A stretch of 64,000 nucleotides of DNA. Origin: Pisaster brevispinus. Its lineage: Eukaryota; Echinodermata; Asteroidea; Forcipulatida; Asteriidae. Position numbers and translations under genes: made by a program. How positions within the stretch are numbered: position 1 is the stretch's first letter; each line of letters starts with the position of its first letter. The notes beneath the pieces are model-generated. The model did not search any database and was not told the DNA's origin. It saw only the letters and a program-made list of their open reading frames with translations. The stretch spans positions 5,593,501 through 5,657,500 of the forward strand of contig JAMKCF010000014.1 in assembly GCA_023634235.1 (NCBI GenBank), read 5' to 3'. Below, piece after piece: positions 22,928 to 35,335 of this stretch.

Positions 22928-24700
22928 ACTTTTCAGTGTCTTTCAGTGCGGAACTTGGATAAGATATCAAACAAATACCTTTGACGAACCATTCTTAACA
23001 TTTCAACGATTCATTGCTTGTACTTTCAACTGATAGGTTTACTTGTAAACAGATGGCGGATATCCGTTTACAAGGTCAATATAGTGCACCCAAGGCTTGT
23101 TTTTGTCACGGGCATCCCGTTGAGAGCTACAGTGTAAAAGATATGGATTTTGTGCTTATTGCATAACTATTTTCAGATTGATACAAAAGAAGAATATAAT
23201 TTTGTTGAAACGCAATTTATGTTTACTAATATCATGCAATTTCCTGGTTCACCATTTACATTTTTGTGTGGATCCTTAATACACCCAGATATTTGACGTG
23301 TGTAAAAATTACCAGGCTCTGGTTCGTTATCGACGTATAAATGAATAGCGAAAAGACAACTGTGTTGCTTACTGACTATGGAGCGCACTTATGTTTACAA
23401 GCATTGACCTTGTAAAAAGTCCATATAATTATAAATTGTGTATTTTGTTTGATTGTATTTGTAATAATGAAGATTAAATCAATCAATTAACAGTGTACAA
23501 AATATAGTGACGTAGATCTCGAGCCTGCATTATAGGATGGTTCATTAATTTTGTTGATTATTTGATTTTTTAACCGTCGATGGAAAATTCTTAACTCCTG
23601 CTTTTTCGTTAACCTTTTAAAGGTGTATCCATCAACTCAGTGATTACCTTTGTTACAAATTATCAGAATATCTATGTTAATACTTCGTACTCAGACTGGT
23701 TATGAAATAATCTACACATTACGGTTATAGCATTTTCTATGACATAAATATTCCACTTTAATCTGGCACGTATAGTTTGATTCCAAGTAGCCATGCCTTC
23801 GTAAACTCTAAACTTACAAATTTATGAATGACGTTAATTGTTTATTGTTTCTCTAATGTTTTTGTCAGTCATTGAGTGTATATATAGCCAGACACATGAC
23901 AACAATTTCAATGTACTTTGACTCTAATCATTTCATATCCTTTGTATCTGCACAGTTCACAATTTTTATGAACGGTACAAGGTCAATTTTTTTGAAACAG
24001 TACAACCATTCAAACATTAAAGTTATGAAATATTTTGTACTCATGTTTTTCAAAAAAATAATAACTTTGATTTGTGAATAATAACGTTTTAGGGTTTTTT
24101 TCTGTGAGCAATTCATAGGCCTACATATAATTATTGTATAACCGTTCTATTGATTTGTAATCATTTTGCGATAATCTGATGTATGCATTAAAAGTTGCTG
24201 GGTGTATGGGTGTATATCATGATAGTCAATCTATTGTTAATAGTGATATACGGTCATTAAGTGTTTGCTCAGATCTTGTTTGTTATTTCACTATGTGACA
24301 AGTTGACTTAAATCAGTCTAGAAACCGGTCTGACTTTACTGTCGAATTGTTTAGTTCTGATATTTGTAGTCGTTAAAGTGGACGTCACGTATCAAGCTCC
24401 AGTTCCCTTTGCTTTGCTGTGGGCGATACAAACTCACAATAACATATTGACCGTTTCCTTTTTTAATATAACAATTCCTTACAACGCCTTTCGTAACTTT
24501 TCAAATTAACTAGTAATTCCGAGCCACTATACATGTAGTCTGTTCAATCAATAAATAAACAGTTAGAAAACTTTTCGTTGGCTATACCGCAAAGCTGTAT
24601 TCGATGTGTGTTATACTTGGACATGCGGTGTGCCAGTCTTCTACTGATAATTAGCGAATAAAGCTTATTATTGGATTCATGTAATAATAACAACAATGCC
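22928..24700. other. Intergenic sequence with a weak inverted repeat
   Basis: Bases 23073-23086 (tttacaaggtcaat) recur inverted at about 23404-23416, both near further tgtttacaag words, which may mark another decayed MITE. The rest is AT-rich with no gene seen. Confidence 0.35.
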
Positions 24701-24840
24701 CGGGAGGGCAGCCCTCATAAATTTTAACAACCGACAAAGACGTGCCCAGAGGGTTTCTTTCATATCATAAGAGCGAAATCCTCAGGCCTGTCTACAAAGG
24801 TAATCGCATACACAGCGTCCAGAACGGCTGAGTCCCTCGG

Positions 24841-25011
24841 CTCGGGGTGAGGGGTGGGGGAGGTAGCCCGAACATCCGACGTCACACTTCGAGGCTCGTG
24901 AATAAACGCCAGATACCAGCCTGACCGGATGTTGCCAGATGTTTCTTTGACCTAGCATAAATTTCACGAGGAGACTCACAGTCTCCGTGTGAAATGAATG
25001 CTAGGTCAAAG
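24841..25011 (-). repeat. Dispersed repeat family B, copy 2, with terminal hairpin
   Basis: Bases 24860-24975 are the inverse of 9058-9180. The outer end is a hairpin: ctttgacctagcat (24945-24958) is exactly complementary to atgctaggtcaaag (24998-25011), and the inner bases (atttcac...gagact / agtctcc..gtgaaat) continue the stem. Confidence 0.7.
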
Positions 25012-25704
25012 GTAAAACAACACTCATAGATGATGTACACGACATTATGTACACGCTATACGCGCATGCAGACGATCAAAAGTGCAAGCTGACAAACTAA
25101 ATCACCTCGTAACCTCGACCAATCATAACGCAGATATGGAAAGCTTCACGTCACAGCACGTTTATCCTATGACATCGTTGTATCCAATGAATTCATTAGG
25201 CCAGTACCTGTATTTATCCTTATAAAGACAGTGGACCAGTCTGCGTTTCAGGAAAAATCCACAGGGCGTCTTACGTCGTCGCGCTGTGGTACCGCCGAAG
25301 ACGACAATAACAGAGCAAGGCAACAACATCTATTGAAATCAGACAACACAAACTCATTCTTAAAGATGGCCAAGATGACTTAAAATTGAACCTCATCCAC
25401 TTTGACTAGAAAGCCCCAAAATGCAATACTTTAATGACAATTTGAATCTTTACAAAATTATGGAAACAGATACTTTTGATCATCACAACAAACATGTCTT
25501 TGTTTATAAACCAATTTAACATGCATCCTACTCCATAACAAAGCAGTACCACCGAGTATCCGCAGTATTTCAACTGTAATGTACCCATCATGAACCCCCT
25601 CACATGTGCACATCAGGCGAGTAGGGGGTCTATAATTAAACAAGTCTGTCATGCACTTTGCAAAGGTTTGTGGTTGGCATCCCCTTTGGGGCTTTGAATC
25701 ACGC
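25012..25704. other. Intergenic sequence with a possible promoter
   Basis: TATAAA at 25221-25226 is followed by a GC-richer stretch (gtcttacgtcgtcgcgctgtgg). It could be a core promoter or the edge of a transposon. No coding exon follows before the DIRS element. Confidence 0.25.
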
Positions 25705-25766
25705 AATTCCCCCAATTACTTATAGGTATTACTTGCAATATAATTGGAATTATATAAGACAATGAA

Positions 25767-25870
25767 GGAGAGACTCACCCTGTAGATTGTCCTTGTGCTG
25801 CAATCTGATCCACCCTTTGAAGCTAATGGAACTGTCCTCATTAGAAATTCAAAGTTTTGAAAAGCCCGCT
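25767..25870 (+). repeat. DIRS inverted terminal repeat, 3' side of element
   Basis: Starts ggagagactcaccctgtag and ends aaaagcccgct; complementary with few mismatches to 29953-30056. Confidence 0.85.
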
Positions 25871-26116
25871 CTATCTTCTTCCGCTTAACCTCGTCTTTTT
25901 GAAGTCTGGTGTTGACGGCAACTGACGGTGACTTTCTCAGGAGGGAAGATGACAAAGGAACCTGCAGGAATATAAGAAAGACGGGAGGGAGACTGAGTCT
26001 CTGCTTCATTGTCTTATGTAATTCCAATTATATTGCAGGTAATACCTTTATATGTAATTGGGGAATTCTTTTTCGCCAATTCCGGAGAGACTCACCCTGT
26101 AGACTTTAAAGCATAG

Positions 26117-27240
26117 TCATGTTGCCGACGACAGCACTGCTTGACCAAAGGCCAGTTGTGTCGTTTGTCTGCGGTAGTAGTTAGCAAAAGACAGTGTTAA
26201 CTGATGACCAGTCAGCTGTTCTCAAAATATCAGAGGTTGATATACCTGCCCGTACCGCTGCAGAGGTACTTGCACTTCTTGTTGAATGGGCACTGAAACG
26301 AGATGTATCCAAACGGTCATAATGCCTCTTAACTATCTTGAGACGGTTGAAGGAACTATCGGATGAAAAGGTTTTGAATGCGAAAGCAGTAGCTGAGTTA
26401 TCTTAGAGTTACCACTTCCTCTGTGGTGTGAAGTTCTCTCAAGGTATTCGTCAAGGGTGCGTGCTGGACAGAGCTTTCTGTTGGCTGGGAAGCGAGAAAT
26501 CTCCATCTCGTGGAAAGACTTCTTAACCGAAGCACACTTAGAAGGTTTGACGAGCCATAAAACAAATTTCCCATCAGAACTTGGATGGTTGATATCGACG
26601 GCCGTTAATGATGAACATCTGCTAGCTGTCCACAGTGCCATCAGCATTGTTAACTTGAGAGTTAACTGTCTTATTGTTAATCGTCGGTTGTCTGGCATAG
26701 ACTTGATGAAGTTCAATACAGTGGCGACATTCTATGTGAATTCATATCGAGGCCGAGGAGGACGAAGATATAAGTACTATCTTGAAAAATCGCTTGACTA
26801 AAATGATGCTGTCCAAAGGTTCTAAACGAAGACATGAGCTGAGGAAGTGGCGGGACGATAAACATTTACCGTCCTGTAAAGTAAGCATTGTCCAAGAGTT
26901 CTTGTAAAAAATCCAAGAGAACTGCTACAGGGGCTCGAACTGGATCAACCTGCCTCTGAAGACACCAGCGAGCCCATTTTCCCCAAGTTGAATTATACTG
27001 CTTGTTGGTATGAAGTCTCCACGAAGAGAGAATTGTGTTGGACACTGTTTGCGAAATACCCTTTGGTTGCAAGTTTCTCCGGACAACATCCATGCGGTTA
27101 GTTGCATTCGTTCTATTAGAGGATGTATCTGATGACGACCGTGAGTTAGTTGAAGGAGGTGAATTGCCAGTTCCAACAACCTTGGGTACTAGACTTGTGT
27201 CCGCCAAACCTGAGCAATGACGACCACTGTAGCCCGTTCT
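26117..27240 (-). pseudogene. DIRS tyrosine recombinase, broken
   Basis: N-terminal core-binding region (ILSSWRLHTNKQYNSTW) is at about 27160-26930. The catalytic domain holds the first Arg (TASRCSSLTAVDI), an HSTR box (His-x-x-Arg) in RFSAHSTRSAS near 26255, the ILRTADWSS motif, and the NYYRRQ tyrosine box near 26180. A TAG stop interrupts after VPSTVSR (26333), and at least two frameshifts separate the blocks, so it is not functional as it stands. Confidence 0.8.
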
Positions 27241-27289
27241 TCGCTGATTTTGTTGAGGCATTTGGAGAGTAGTGAGAACGGGGGGAGGC

Positions 27290-28560
27290 GTAGCCTGTTA
27301 TCTGCTTCCAGTTCAGGAGAAATGCATCCACTTTCCATGCCATTGGGTCTGGCTGCCATGAGATGAAAGTTCTGAGCTGGGTGTTCAGACGCGTGGCAAA
27401 CAGATCTACTTGTGAAGTAAACCATAGTTTCGTCATGACTTCCTGAAATATTTGGGAATGAGTTGCCATTCTACCCAATCATTGAATACCCGTGATAGGT
27501 TGTCGGCTATCACGTTTGTAGTGCCTGACAAGTGTTCCGCTGACAGTGTAATGTTTCTCTTGAGGCACTAAGTCCAAATTTTGACGGAGAGTTGGGCCAA
27601 CAGTTTTGACTGTGTCCCTCCTTTGTGGTTGATGTGAAGTCTTATGTGAAGACTGGAACGGTTCGGTAACAGGGTTTTCAGTGCATACCAAGCTGCTAAC
27701 AGTTCTAGGTATTGATGTGATGCGCTTTCTCCATGGACGTCCAACGACTCCCGACATGGGACTGTCCCAGGCAGGCATCCCAGCCCTGCGTCGAAGCGTC
27801 CGTTTGAACTACTAGGTCTGGAGACTGAAGTAGACGCTTGAAGGTACGTAGTGAACCCGAGGCTCTGAAGGAGACTGACTGTTTGGTGTGTGTTGTTGTA
27901 ACACTCCCGAGCTGAAGTCCCGAGTATTAGTATGTCGTCCAGATAGAAGACACAGCGGATGCCTTGTTCTCTTAGACAAGATGCCAAAAGTTTCATCTTT
28001 GTGAAGGTACGGGGTGCACTGCTTAGCCCAAATGGGAGGCATGTGAACTGGTAAATTAGGCCATTCCAGAATGATGAAACGTAGAAATTTCCGATGCTTT
28101 GTATGAACGAGAACTGCAAAATATGCGTCTTTTAAGTCGATCGTTTTCATCCAATCTTTCTGGATTAGGAGGTGTTTGACAGGTGTTTTGAAGTGCTGAT
28201 AAGAGATGTGTCTGTTCAGAGGACGGAGGTTGATAACAAGACGAAGATCCCCAGATTTCTTCGGAACCATACAAACTGACCATTACTAGGCTGTTGGATT
28301 GTAACGGCTCCTTTCTCCAGCATTTTCCGCACCTCTTCGTCAACAATTTTCGAATGATGAATAGATTGAGCACGAGTAGATGGAGCAAATCTTTGACAAG
28401 GTTCTGACAAAAACTCTAGTTGGTAACCCGTGATTGCTTCAAGGATCCAAGGATCATGAGTAATGAGCTGCCATTGGTGTTTAAAGTTTTGAACACGACC
28501 AGAAGGAGATAGATGTGTGGGAAATGCTGGGGAGATGTAACGTGACGGAGACACTTGTAT
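27290..28560 (-). pseudogene. DIRS reverse transcriptase/RNase H, broken
   Basis: Recognisable RT blocks in changing frames: VPKKSGDLRLVINLRPLN, then TIDLKDAYFAV, then LPFGLSSAPRTFTK and the catalytic VFYLDDILIL box near 27940. RNase H-like residues and a VDLFATRLNTQL...FISWQPDP region follow downstream (27400-27290). Several frameshifts separate these blocks. Confidence 0.8.
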
Positions 28561-28710
28561 TAGTTGTTTGAATTGTGGCTGTCGGAAGTAGAAAAACTCT
28601 GCTTACCAGCAGTACCTCGTTTCCCTCTGTTGGAAAAATTCCTATAAGAAGAATTTCTATCACCAAAACTCCTGAACGACGATCTGTTTCCAGACGGGAA
28701 GCGCCGAGTT

Positions 28711-29700
28711 CTAGATGCTCTCTAGAAACTGTCTGATAGGCGGTGAAATGAGTATACCGCTAGCGGATGAAGTTGTAGACTGTTTGGTGTAGGTCACCTT
28801 GGATGCCAGCTTGTTTGCTTTTTCAGTTTCCTCAATATCTTTCATGAGAGATAATCCGAAGACCAACCCCATAGAAGGAGCATTTTTCTTCAAAGTATCA
28901 AACGTTTTGTCAACAATGTCATCAAATGCATGTTGGCGACCAAGTGCAAGGCATTGCCTGGCTGAACCCAAATGAATAAGCCCCGATGATAGCAGATTTT
29001 GAACCATATCCTTGCTTACTTCACGTTGGTGAGCCAGTCTCAGTCTGTCATCTTCCAAGACCAGGGAAGAGTTAGCCTGTTCAAACACCTTCTTAATACT
29101 TGCAGGTAATTCCGGGAGTTGAACAACTTTTCCTGCTCTGGAGAAACGGAATGTGGAGAAATTTTGTCTTTGAAATCCTCTGCAGACAACTCATAGGTAC
29201 GAACTTTATCAGATATTGAAGTACCTGTATTTGTTTGAAAATGGGTACTAAATAGTTCTTTGGTGGCTGGAACTGCAGATGCGTTAGAAAAACACTGAGG
29301 TTTCATCATCGCTAATGACAGCAATCAAGTCGTCTAGCTCCTGTTCGCCACCGTCGGTAGACATTGGCTGCCTTATTCTTGGAGCTCGGGTACCAGATTG
29401 CTGTTGCATATAATTGGCGGGAAACCACTGTTGAGGAATGCCCCAGGGGTTGAAATAACAGGCCGGCATATTACCCATCTGACCGGGCCCGGTGTTCGGC
29501 AGCATCATCATCTGTGGGCTGGTCCAAGCCCATGGGGGCTGGCCCCATTGAGGTGCCGATGGCGGAGCCTGCATTGCGTGGGTCCGAGTCCATGACGAAG
29601 ATGGAGCCGGTGGGTGTTGCCCGCTGGTGTCTCCGATGACTGGGCCAAAGGGTTGTGAAGGCTGTGGTTTGTGTGAAGTAGACGGTTTCGAGCATGAAAA
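28711..29700 (-). pseudogene. DIRS gag-like region, broken
   Basis: Three overlapping frame fragments (29574-29284, 29324-29040, 29088-28711). The first is Pro/Gln/Met/Trp-rich; the last is helical (QREVSKDMVQNLLSSG, ARQCLALGRQ) like DIRS gag proteins upstream of the RT. Role inferred mainly from position. Confidence 0.55.
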
Positions 29701-29952
29701 CTCTTTACCGTAATCTATTGGTGGCCATTGTCCGGTGGTCGGGAAACGGTGGAAGGAGCCGTAGAAAAACGAAGACGGTTTTTCGTAGTTTCCTTAGGCA
29801 TAGCGTTATAAAATAATTCCTAGCAATGGCGTATAATAAAAAAACTATTCTATTGGTATAAATCATGTAGAGCGGGCGAGACTTGATCAGACTGCACACA
29901 AGTAGCTAACAAAAGACTAGGTTTAGTGGAAGAACATACATGTACATTATAA

Positions 29953-30056
29953 AGCGGGCTTTTCAAAACTTTGAATTTCTAATGAGGACAGTTCCATTAG
30001 CTTCAAAGGGTGGATCAGATTGCAGCACAAGGACAATCTACAGGGTGAGTCTCTCC
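29953..30056 (-). repeat. DIRS inverted terminal repeat, 5' side of element
   Basis: Reverse complement of 25767-25870. It continues into ggaattggcgaaa, also found inverted at 26077-26088. Confidence 0.85.
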
Positions 30057-30070
30057 GGAATTGGCGAAAT

Positions 30071-30925
30071 ATAATTATTTTGTACACCGCATCCACAGTT
30101 AGGCCTACCAACAAACGCATGAGCTTTCACTCGAACCCTACAATATGTAGGCCTAATGAACTGAATAATAAACACATGTCAAAAGAGGTAGTTGAGTCCA
30201 GTTATTCAAACCATGGAGCAAGGATTCGAAATAATTCTAAACCTTTCGCAGTTTTCTTACAAACTTTTCTTTTTAATACAATTTGACCAATGTGGTCTTC
30301 CACAAATTACATTCTAAATACAATTCCCATTTCTCATCTTGCACAATTTCAAAAGTATCTAACAATAACCCTTTTATAGTTGACAATGCTTAGTATTATC
30401 TCCTTTCATTCTCAAAACTATTTCACAGGGTCACCATCCACGATCATTGAGGTCTCAATTTTTACATCGACTTTAATTAGTCCTCATTTCACCAAAAACT
30501 GACTGCTCTAAGCCCGATCTTCTGATCGGGCAACTTTGCTTGTATTAGATATTATAAGTTTGACTTGCCAAAGTAGAGTAAACAATCACGCTATCCATAG
30601 TTAAGTTTACCCACATGATCTGCGTTTGGCACACTATGCGCGTCGTTATTCGTTTCCATTTCATTTCCGGTTTCTACGTCACACTTGGTAAAAAACAGAA
30701 ACGTACGATTCATTGTGACATCACAAGGTGACGTTTCGCGCTCTCGCTCAAAATACCGAGTTGCCATGTGCGTGCAGCATGCGATACAAAAACACAAACA
30801 ATGAGGCACATACTCTCTGTTCTTGTTTAAACTTCGTGCGATGAACAAGGATTTTTGGTGATACATTTTTCGAATGTACTCAATGAGATTTTCTACGGAA
30901 GATTCCTCAATCGAGAAAAGTGAAA
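30071..30925. other. Upstream region of the orphan kinase gene
   Basis: Contains tgacatcacaaggtgacgtttcg near 30717, with CRE-like half sites. Two upstream ATGs precede the main start: 30841 (six codons, then stop) and 30874 (stop at 30949-30951, overlapping the main ATG in another frame). No other gene seen. Confidence 0.4.
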
Positions 30926-33900
30926 ATGATTACAGTTCTACGATTAGCTGAGCAGCTTATGTCGGTGGATTACCGGTGAGTAGGGTGTTCATTTATTAAT
31001 TCAGTCGTTCTGTAGCTTTTTATTCACTTTTTTAATCATATGAAAAGTTATAAATACACAAATGGTATAATGTGGATCTAGTTTACGGATTGAAAAACCT
31101 ATTGCTACTTCAGATATGTCAAACTTCTGATAATAAAAAATTGTTTAGATTTTAAGATGTTTGTATAGAAAATAAACGCTAGACAGGGCTGTAAAGGACA
31201 ACACATTTTAGGATCTTGTATTACCATGCTTTTCTTGTACCGGTATTTTTTGTTGGTTTGCTGTTTTTGTTTGCTTGTTGATGCTTTGGAAGGGTGCTTT
31301 GTTGTTTGTTTGTTGTTTTATAACATACTTACCTAAGAAAGCATTTCTCATGATAAAACGGTTTTCGGTTTACACTTTTATTACAATTTGTATCAACAGT
31401 TCAACTTTATACGGGATCTTTCTAGAGATTTCGATCGAGGTACTGAAAGGTTAGCGTTTCTAAACAAATTTATATTAACTTTTTGTAAACAGACAAATGC
31501 TACCATTGCGGTTGACTTCATCTTCCGATCAGCTGTTACAGCATCCCACCCCTAAGACCACACCCCCACTTTCAGCTTTGTTTGAAAGTCTAGATGAAAA
31601 AGATTGGTCTCTTAAGTCCGATTCAGTCGTCGCCAGTATGATATACAGGTGAGTGCATTACCTCAGAACCAAAGAAATATGCAATTTATACACGCTTTAA
31701 TAATCGATGTCTGTTCTTCACTTTCCGTTTATTGTGTTCAAATAATGTTTTGGGTCGATAGGTTGATTGAACCAAATCAGACCAACGGCTCAAACGTATA
31801 CAAGCTGCAATATCCATGCCAAGATGCAAGCTTCTCTAAGCTGTCTCATCACCTTGAAGGTAGCGTTCCTAGCAGCCGAATCACATCATCAAGGAGTGAT
31901 GTTTGTGATGGGACTAATATAATCCCGAGAGATAATCTGCAGCATTCTGCAAAACCTCTGTTAAACCAAGCAAACTCAACCGCATCTTCATCTTCTCCTC
32001 AGGGTTCGACTTCCAGCCAAAAGGTAGAACTACTTCAATTCTTAAGAATCAAGATTCTCCATGATACCAACTTGTTTAAAGGTGATTCTATGCTTGCACC
32101 TCATGTCTAGAATTCTTTATAATGAATCAGTCCTTTTCTTTTTCATTGCTAAAGGGATTGATAGACGAACATGAGATCGTCCAGGAAGTACTGCAAAAAC
32201 TGAAAGCCACAAAGGCCTCTCTTGACAGAATCAGGTAAAGACAGTTACAGTTTGAGAGTTAAATTACGTAATCGACCTCCACTTTTTCATTCAGAATAAT
32301 TCCCTTCGGTGTTGTTCTATTTCTTTTCTTCTTAAAGTGGAGAAAGACAATTGGAAGAACTTTGGCAGCATGAGCTGCGAACTGCTAACGGGCAGTCAAT
32401 ATCTGAGTCACTGGAGTATCAATCTTTCCCACTAGCCACACCAGCTCTACAACCGGTCAGCAGTCATGCACAGCAGATATCGTCTACCCCACCAGCCACA
32501 CCAACTGCACCGGTCAGCAGTCATGCACAGCAGATATCGTCTATCCCACCAGCCACACCAACTGCACCGGTCAGCAGTCATGCACAGCAGATATCGTCTA
32601 TCCCACCAGTCACTCCAACTGCACCGGCCAGCAGTCATGCACAGCAGATATCCTCTATCCCACCAGTCACTCCAACTACACCGGTCAGCAGTCATGTACA
32701 GCAGATATCGTCTATCTCACCGGTCACTCCAACTGCACTGGTCCGCAACTCAAAATGGCAGACTTCGTCTTCTCTGCATTCTGAGATTCAACATCAGTCA
32801 TTAGTCACACAAAACCCAAATGACATAAAACTCTCTGCATCAACTTCAACAGCTGGTGCTAAGTCTCCACAGATCAATGTCTTGGCTACTTCATCACCGG
32901 ATCAGCAGGTACTGGACAGAAATGTTTTCCAGTTAGTTTTTCTTACATTAACGTAACATCAACTTTTGTTTGCAAAAAAAACTACACAATGTAACACTGT
33001 ACAATGGCAATATTTCGATCCATGAATGAACTGACAATGATTCGTTGGTTATTATGTAATCCCTTCCATGCTATTCAATTCAGGCAAGGGTTCTGCAAGG
33101 GAGAACATTCAATGGAGTTATGCAGAGGTTTAACTTCATGGTGGCACAGCCCCTTAATAAAAGGTAAATCTTGATCTTATCATTAATTTAAGGTGGTGTA
33201 CTGCGTGATTACTCACGAGCAGGAATGGAGGTGCAATCAACAAAACTACTAGGATCTCTAATCATTTTCAATGCACTGACTGTCGTATCTGTTGGCTAAC
33301 CAAAATGTTTATTATTTTTCATTCAGTGGATCCCAGCAGCCTCTTTGGTTACAAGCTTTGAATGCACAGCAGATACCCCGTGTTCATCAGTCTCAGACCC
33401 CACCAACCCCACCAATCCAACCAACGCCTGTACAACCTATGTGGCCTGCGTCACCCATACATGTCAACAAAAAGTAATTTAACTTGATGTAACTTACTTA
33501 TATTCTCGACAAATGGCCGGGAAATGCGTCGTATAATGTCAAAGTAATAGAAGAGTCATTCTGCATCAGATTAACTTCATTTTGTTTTGCTTTCTACATC
33601 AGGAGACAGATGACTGACTCTAAGACTCCACCAGAAATCAATGCCAAGAACCAAAAGAAAGGGCCAATAAGATCAGCTGTAGCTCATCAGTCAACACCGC
33701 CCCCCGGTCCTTCCCAAACCTTGCCTGCTGACCAACTACCTCCTGAATCTTCATTTATTCCAATCCTTCTGGAGAATGAACTAGAAGACGTCTTGAGTCA
33801 AGGCTATCCAGTCTGTCTCGGTAAGGGAGCGTATGGAGAGGTCCATCTCAAGAGAAAGATAGTAGATGGTACTCTGGTAGCAGTCAAAAAACTGAAAGGT

Positions 33901-34617
33901 GTTCATGATCACATGAAGGCATATCACGAAATGATAACAGAGATCAGAACCATGATGGCTGTGCAACATTTGACCGAATTCACCCGAGTTTTAGGCATCA
34001 TTGATCAACAATCATTCGGTGTTGAATTTGTTGGAGACCCAGTATCAATGACATCCACTCACCTTCACTCCGTCTTAACAAACCCTCCAGCAAACTTAGA
34101 GACAACGGACTGGATTCAAATATGTCTTGATCTATCAAGAGGACTTCTTGCCTTACATAATGCTGGCTGGTCTCACAATGACCTCCATAGCTATAATGTT
34201 ATAATATGGCGCGATGTTTACAGGTGTCATAAATGGTCGGCCAAAATTATTGATCTTGGACTGGCTACACGGTTAGATCCACCCCCTCCTGCACTAATAT
34301 ATGACTCCAGTACCAAGTCATGGTGCTATGATAACTGTCCACAAATGGCACCAGAAGTCATAGAGGGCGTTTGTCATCATAGCATAAAAACCGACGTCTA
34401 CAGTTTGGGACATTTGTTTAGTATTATAACAGCTAACAAACCAGAGTTGTCTTTCATCAATGACATTGCTGAAGAGTGTTTAGGGTTGAGTCAATGTCGG
34501 CCATTGCTGCAATCCATTATTCAGGATGTAGAAAGATTTCAGTCTGAGACTATGCAAAAGATTGCTCAGAATAACACCGCAAGAGGGCGAGCGGCAAAAA
34601 AACTCAAACACATATAA
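30926..34617 (+). CDS. Orphan protein kinase with repeat-rich N-terminal half, 8 exons
   Basis: Exons 30926-30975, 31493-31648, 31762-32023, 32155-32234, 32338-32908, 33084-33163, 33327-33473, 33603-34617; GT-AG throughout and phase-consistent, giving 786 residues. Residues 1-500 are Ser/Pro/Gln/Thr-rich and probably disordered, with a short predicted coiled stretch in exon 4 and five 19-residue repeats in exon 5. The kinase domain fills the last exon: Gly loop LGKGAYGEV (about 521-529), Lys544 in VAVKKL, Glu562 in MITEIRT, catalytic HNDLHSYN (Asp642), DLG at 666-668, and APE at 698-700. All catalytic residues are present, with HND and DLG in place of HRD and DFG, so it is probably active. 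The lobe after APE is short. I do not recognise the family; it looks like a lineage-expanded invertebrate kinase, Ser/Thr or Tyr specificity unclear. The start is uncertain: exon 1 follows uORFs, and an in-frame Met lies early in exon 2 (31497). Confidence 0.85.
32453..32737 (+). repeat. 57-bp coding tandem repeat, 5 units
   Basis: Five exact-length units in exon 5 of the kinase gene encode 19-residue repeats of the type PVSSHAQQISSIPPATPTA. Variation is mostly conservative. The repeat creates long antisense and frame-shifted ORFs that are not genes. Confidence 0.95.
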
Positions 34618-35079
34618 CTGACCTGTTAGTACATTTCAAACAAGAATGACTTTACCTTCAAATATAAAATTACAAGAAATCCAATAATTTATGTACAACA
34701 TTAAAGTTTGCTTTTTATTTAAATTAACTCTTGTCGATTAGTGGTTGTAAAATTTCAATAAACTAATTTATTAATAGCCCATGTTTCTAATGAAATTTCT
34801 TTGCCTTGCTCGTGTCGCCCCGCCCCTCCCAGCCTGCTCCGAATGAAAATGTCTAGTTTGACTACATTCCTAAAACTACGCAAGGTCTTGATAATATTAT
34901 TGTGATACAACGTGATACCAAGTGTTGGCCAACTCCCAGATCACTACTTGACCAACGCTTGTAATGGGGCGCATTTTGGAGGACTCGGACCACCAGAAAC
35001 AGTAAGTGACGTCTCTTAAAAATTAATAATTCTCAAAATTTACAGCCTTATTTTGATTTCAAGTGATGGAACTTAGCCT
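34618..35079. other. 3' flank of the kinase gene
   Basis: A canonical AATAAA lies at 34757-34762, 140 bases after the stop. A GC-richer patch (cgtgtcgccccgcccctccc) follows near 34812. No gene seen. Confidence 0.4.
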
Positions 35080-35305
35080 TTATTATTTTAACGAAATGTC
35101 ATTATTTGGGTTAAACAAAGAAACATTAAGACTAAGAGGGGGGATTTAAACCTGTGACTTCTGGAGTAACGTATTGGCGCTCTAATTCTAGCTTTTAGTC
35201 CTACGCTCTCCTTATGTTGGCATCTCCCCTCGGTGTGCCAGTCAGAAGCCTTTCAACTTGAAACTGCCGTAACAAGGGATCACACCCAACAACCTGGGAA
35301 GCGGC
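35080..35305 (-). mobile_element. tRNA-derived SINE, copy 1
   Basis: On the minus strand: ccgcttcccaggttgt, gggtgtgatccc, cggcttctgactggca and gccaacata, then a decayed tRNA-like segment and tttctttgtttaaccc. The same word order is seen at 37143-37500 and 49310-49645. Confidence 0.65.
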
Positions 35306-35335
35306 AGGAGAGCGGCCATTTTCTTAGACTTGATT

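Larger units (their letters stand above)
25705..30070 (-). mobile_element. Degenerate DIRS-like (tyrosine recombinase) retrotransposon
   Basis: Coding order on the minus strand is gag-like, reverse transcriptase/RNase H, tyrosine recombinase, all broken by frameshifts and stops. The ends carry 104-bp inverted terminal repeats (25767-25870 and 29953-30056). A 34-base internal complementary region near 26070-26102 is the reverse complement of 30037-30070, as expected of DIRS circle-junction structures. The 3' end (25705-25775 against 25994-26068) contains a further inverted repeat. No direct LTRs and no integrase. Confidence 0.85.

Noticed and set aside
32447..32695. Antisense ORF of 82 codons
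   Set aside because: It is the complement of the 57-bp coding repeat in the kinase gene; repetition keeps all frames open.
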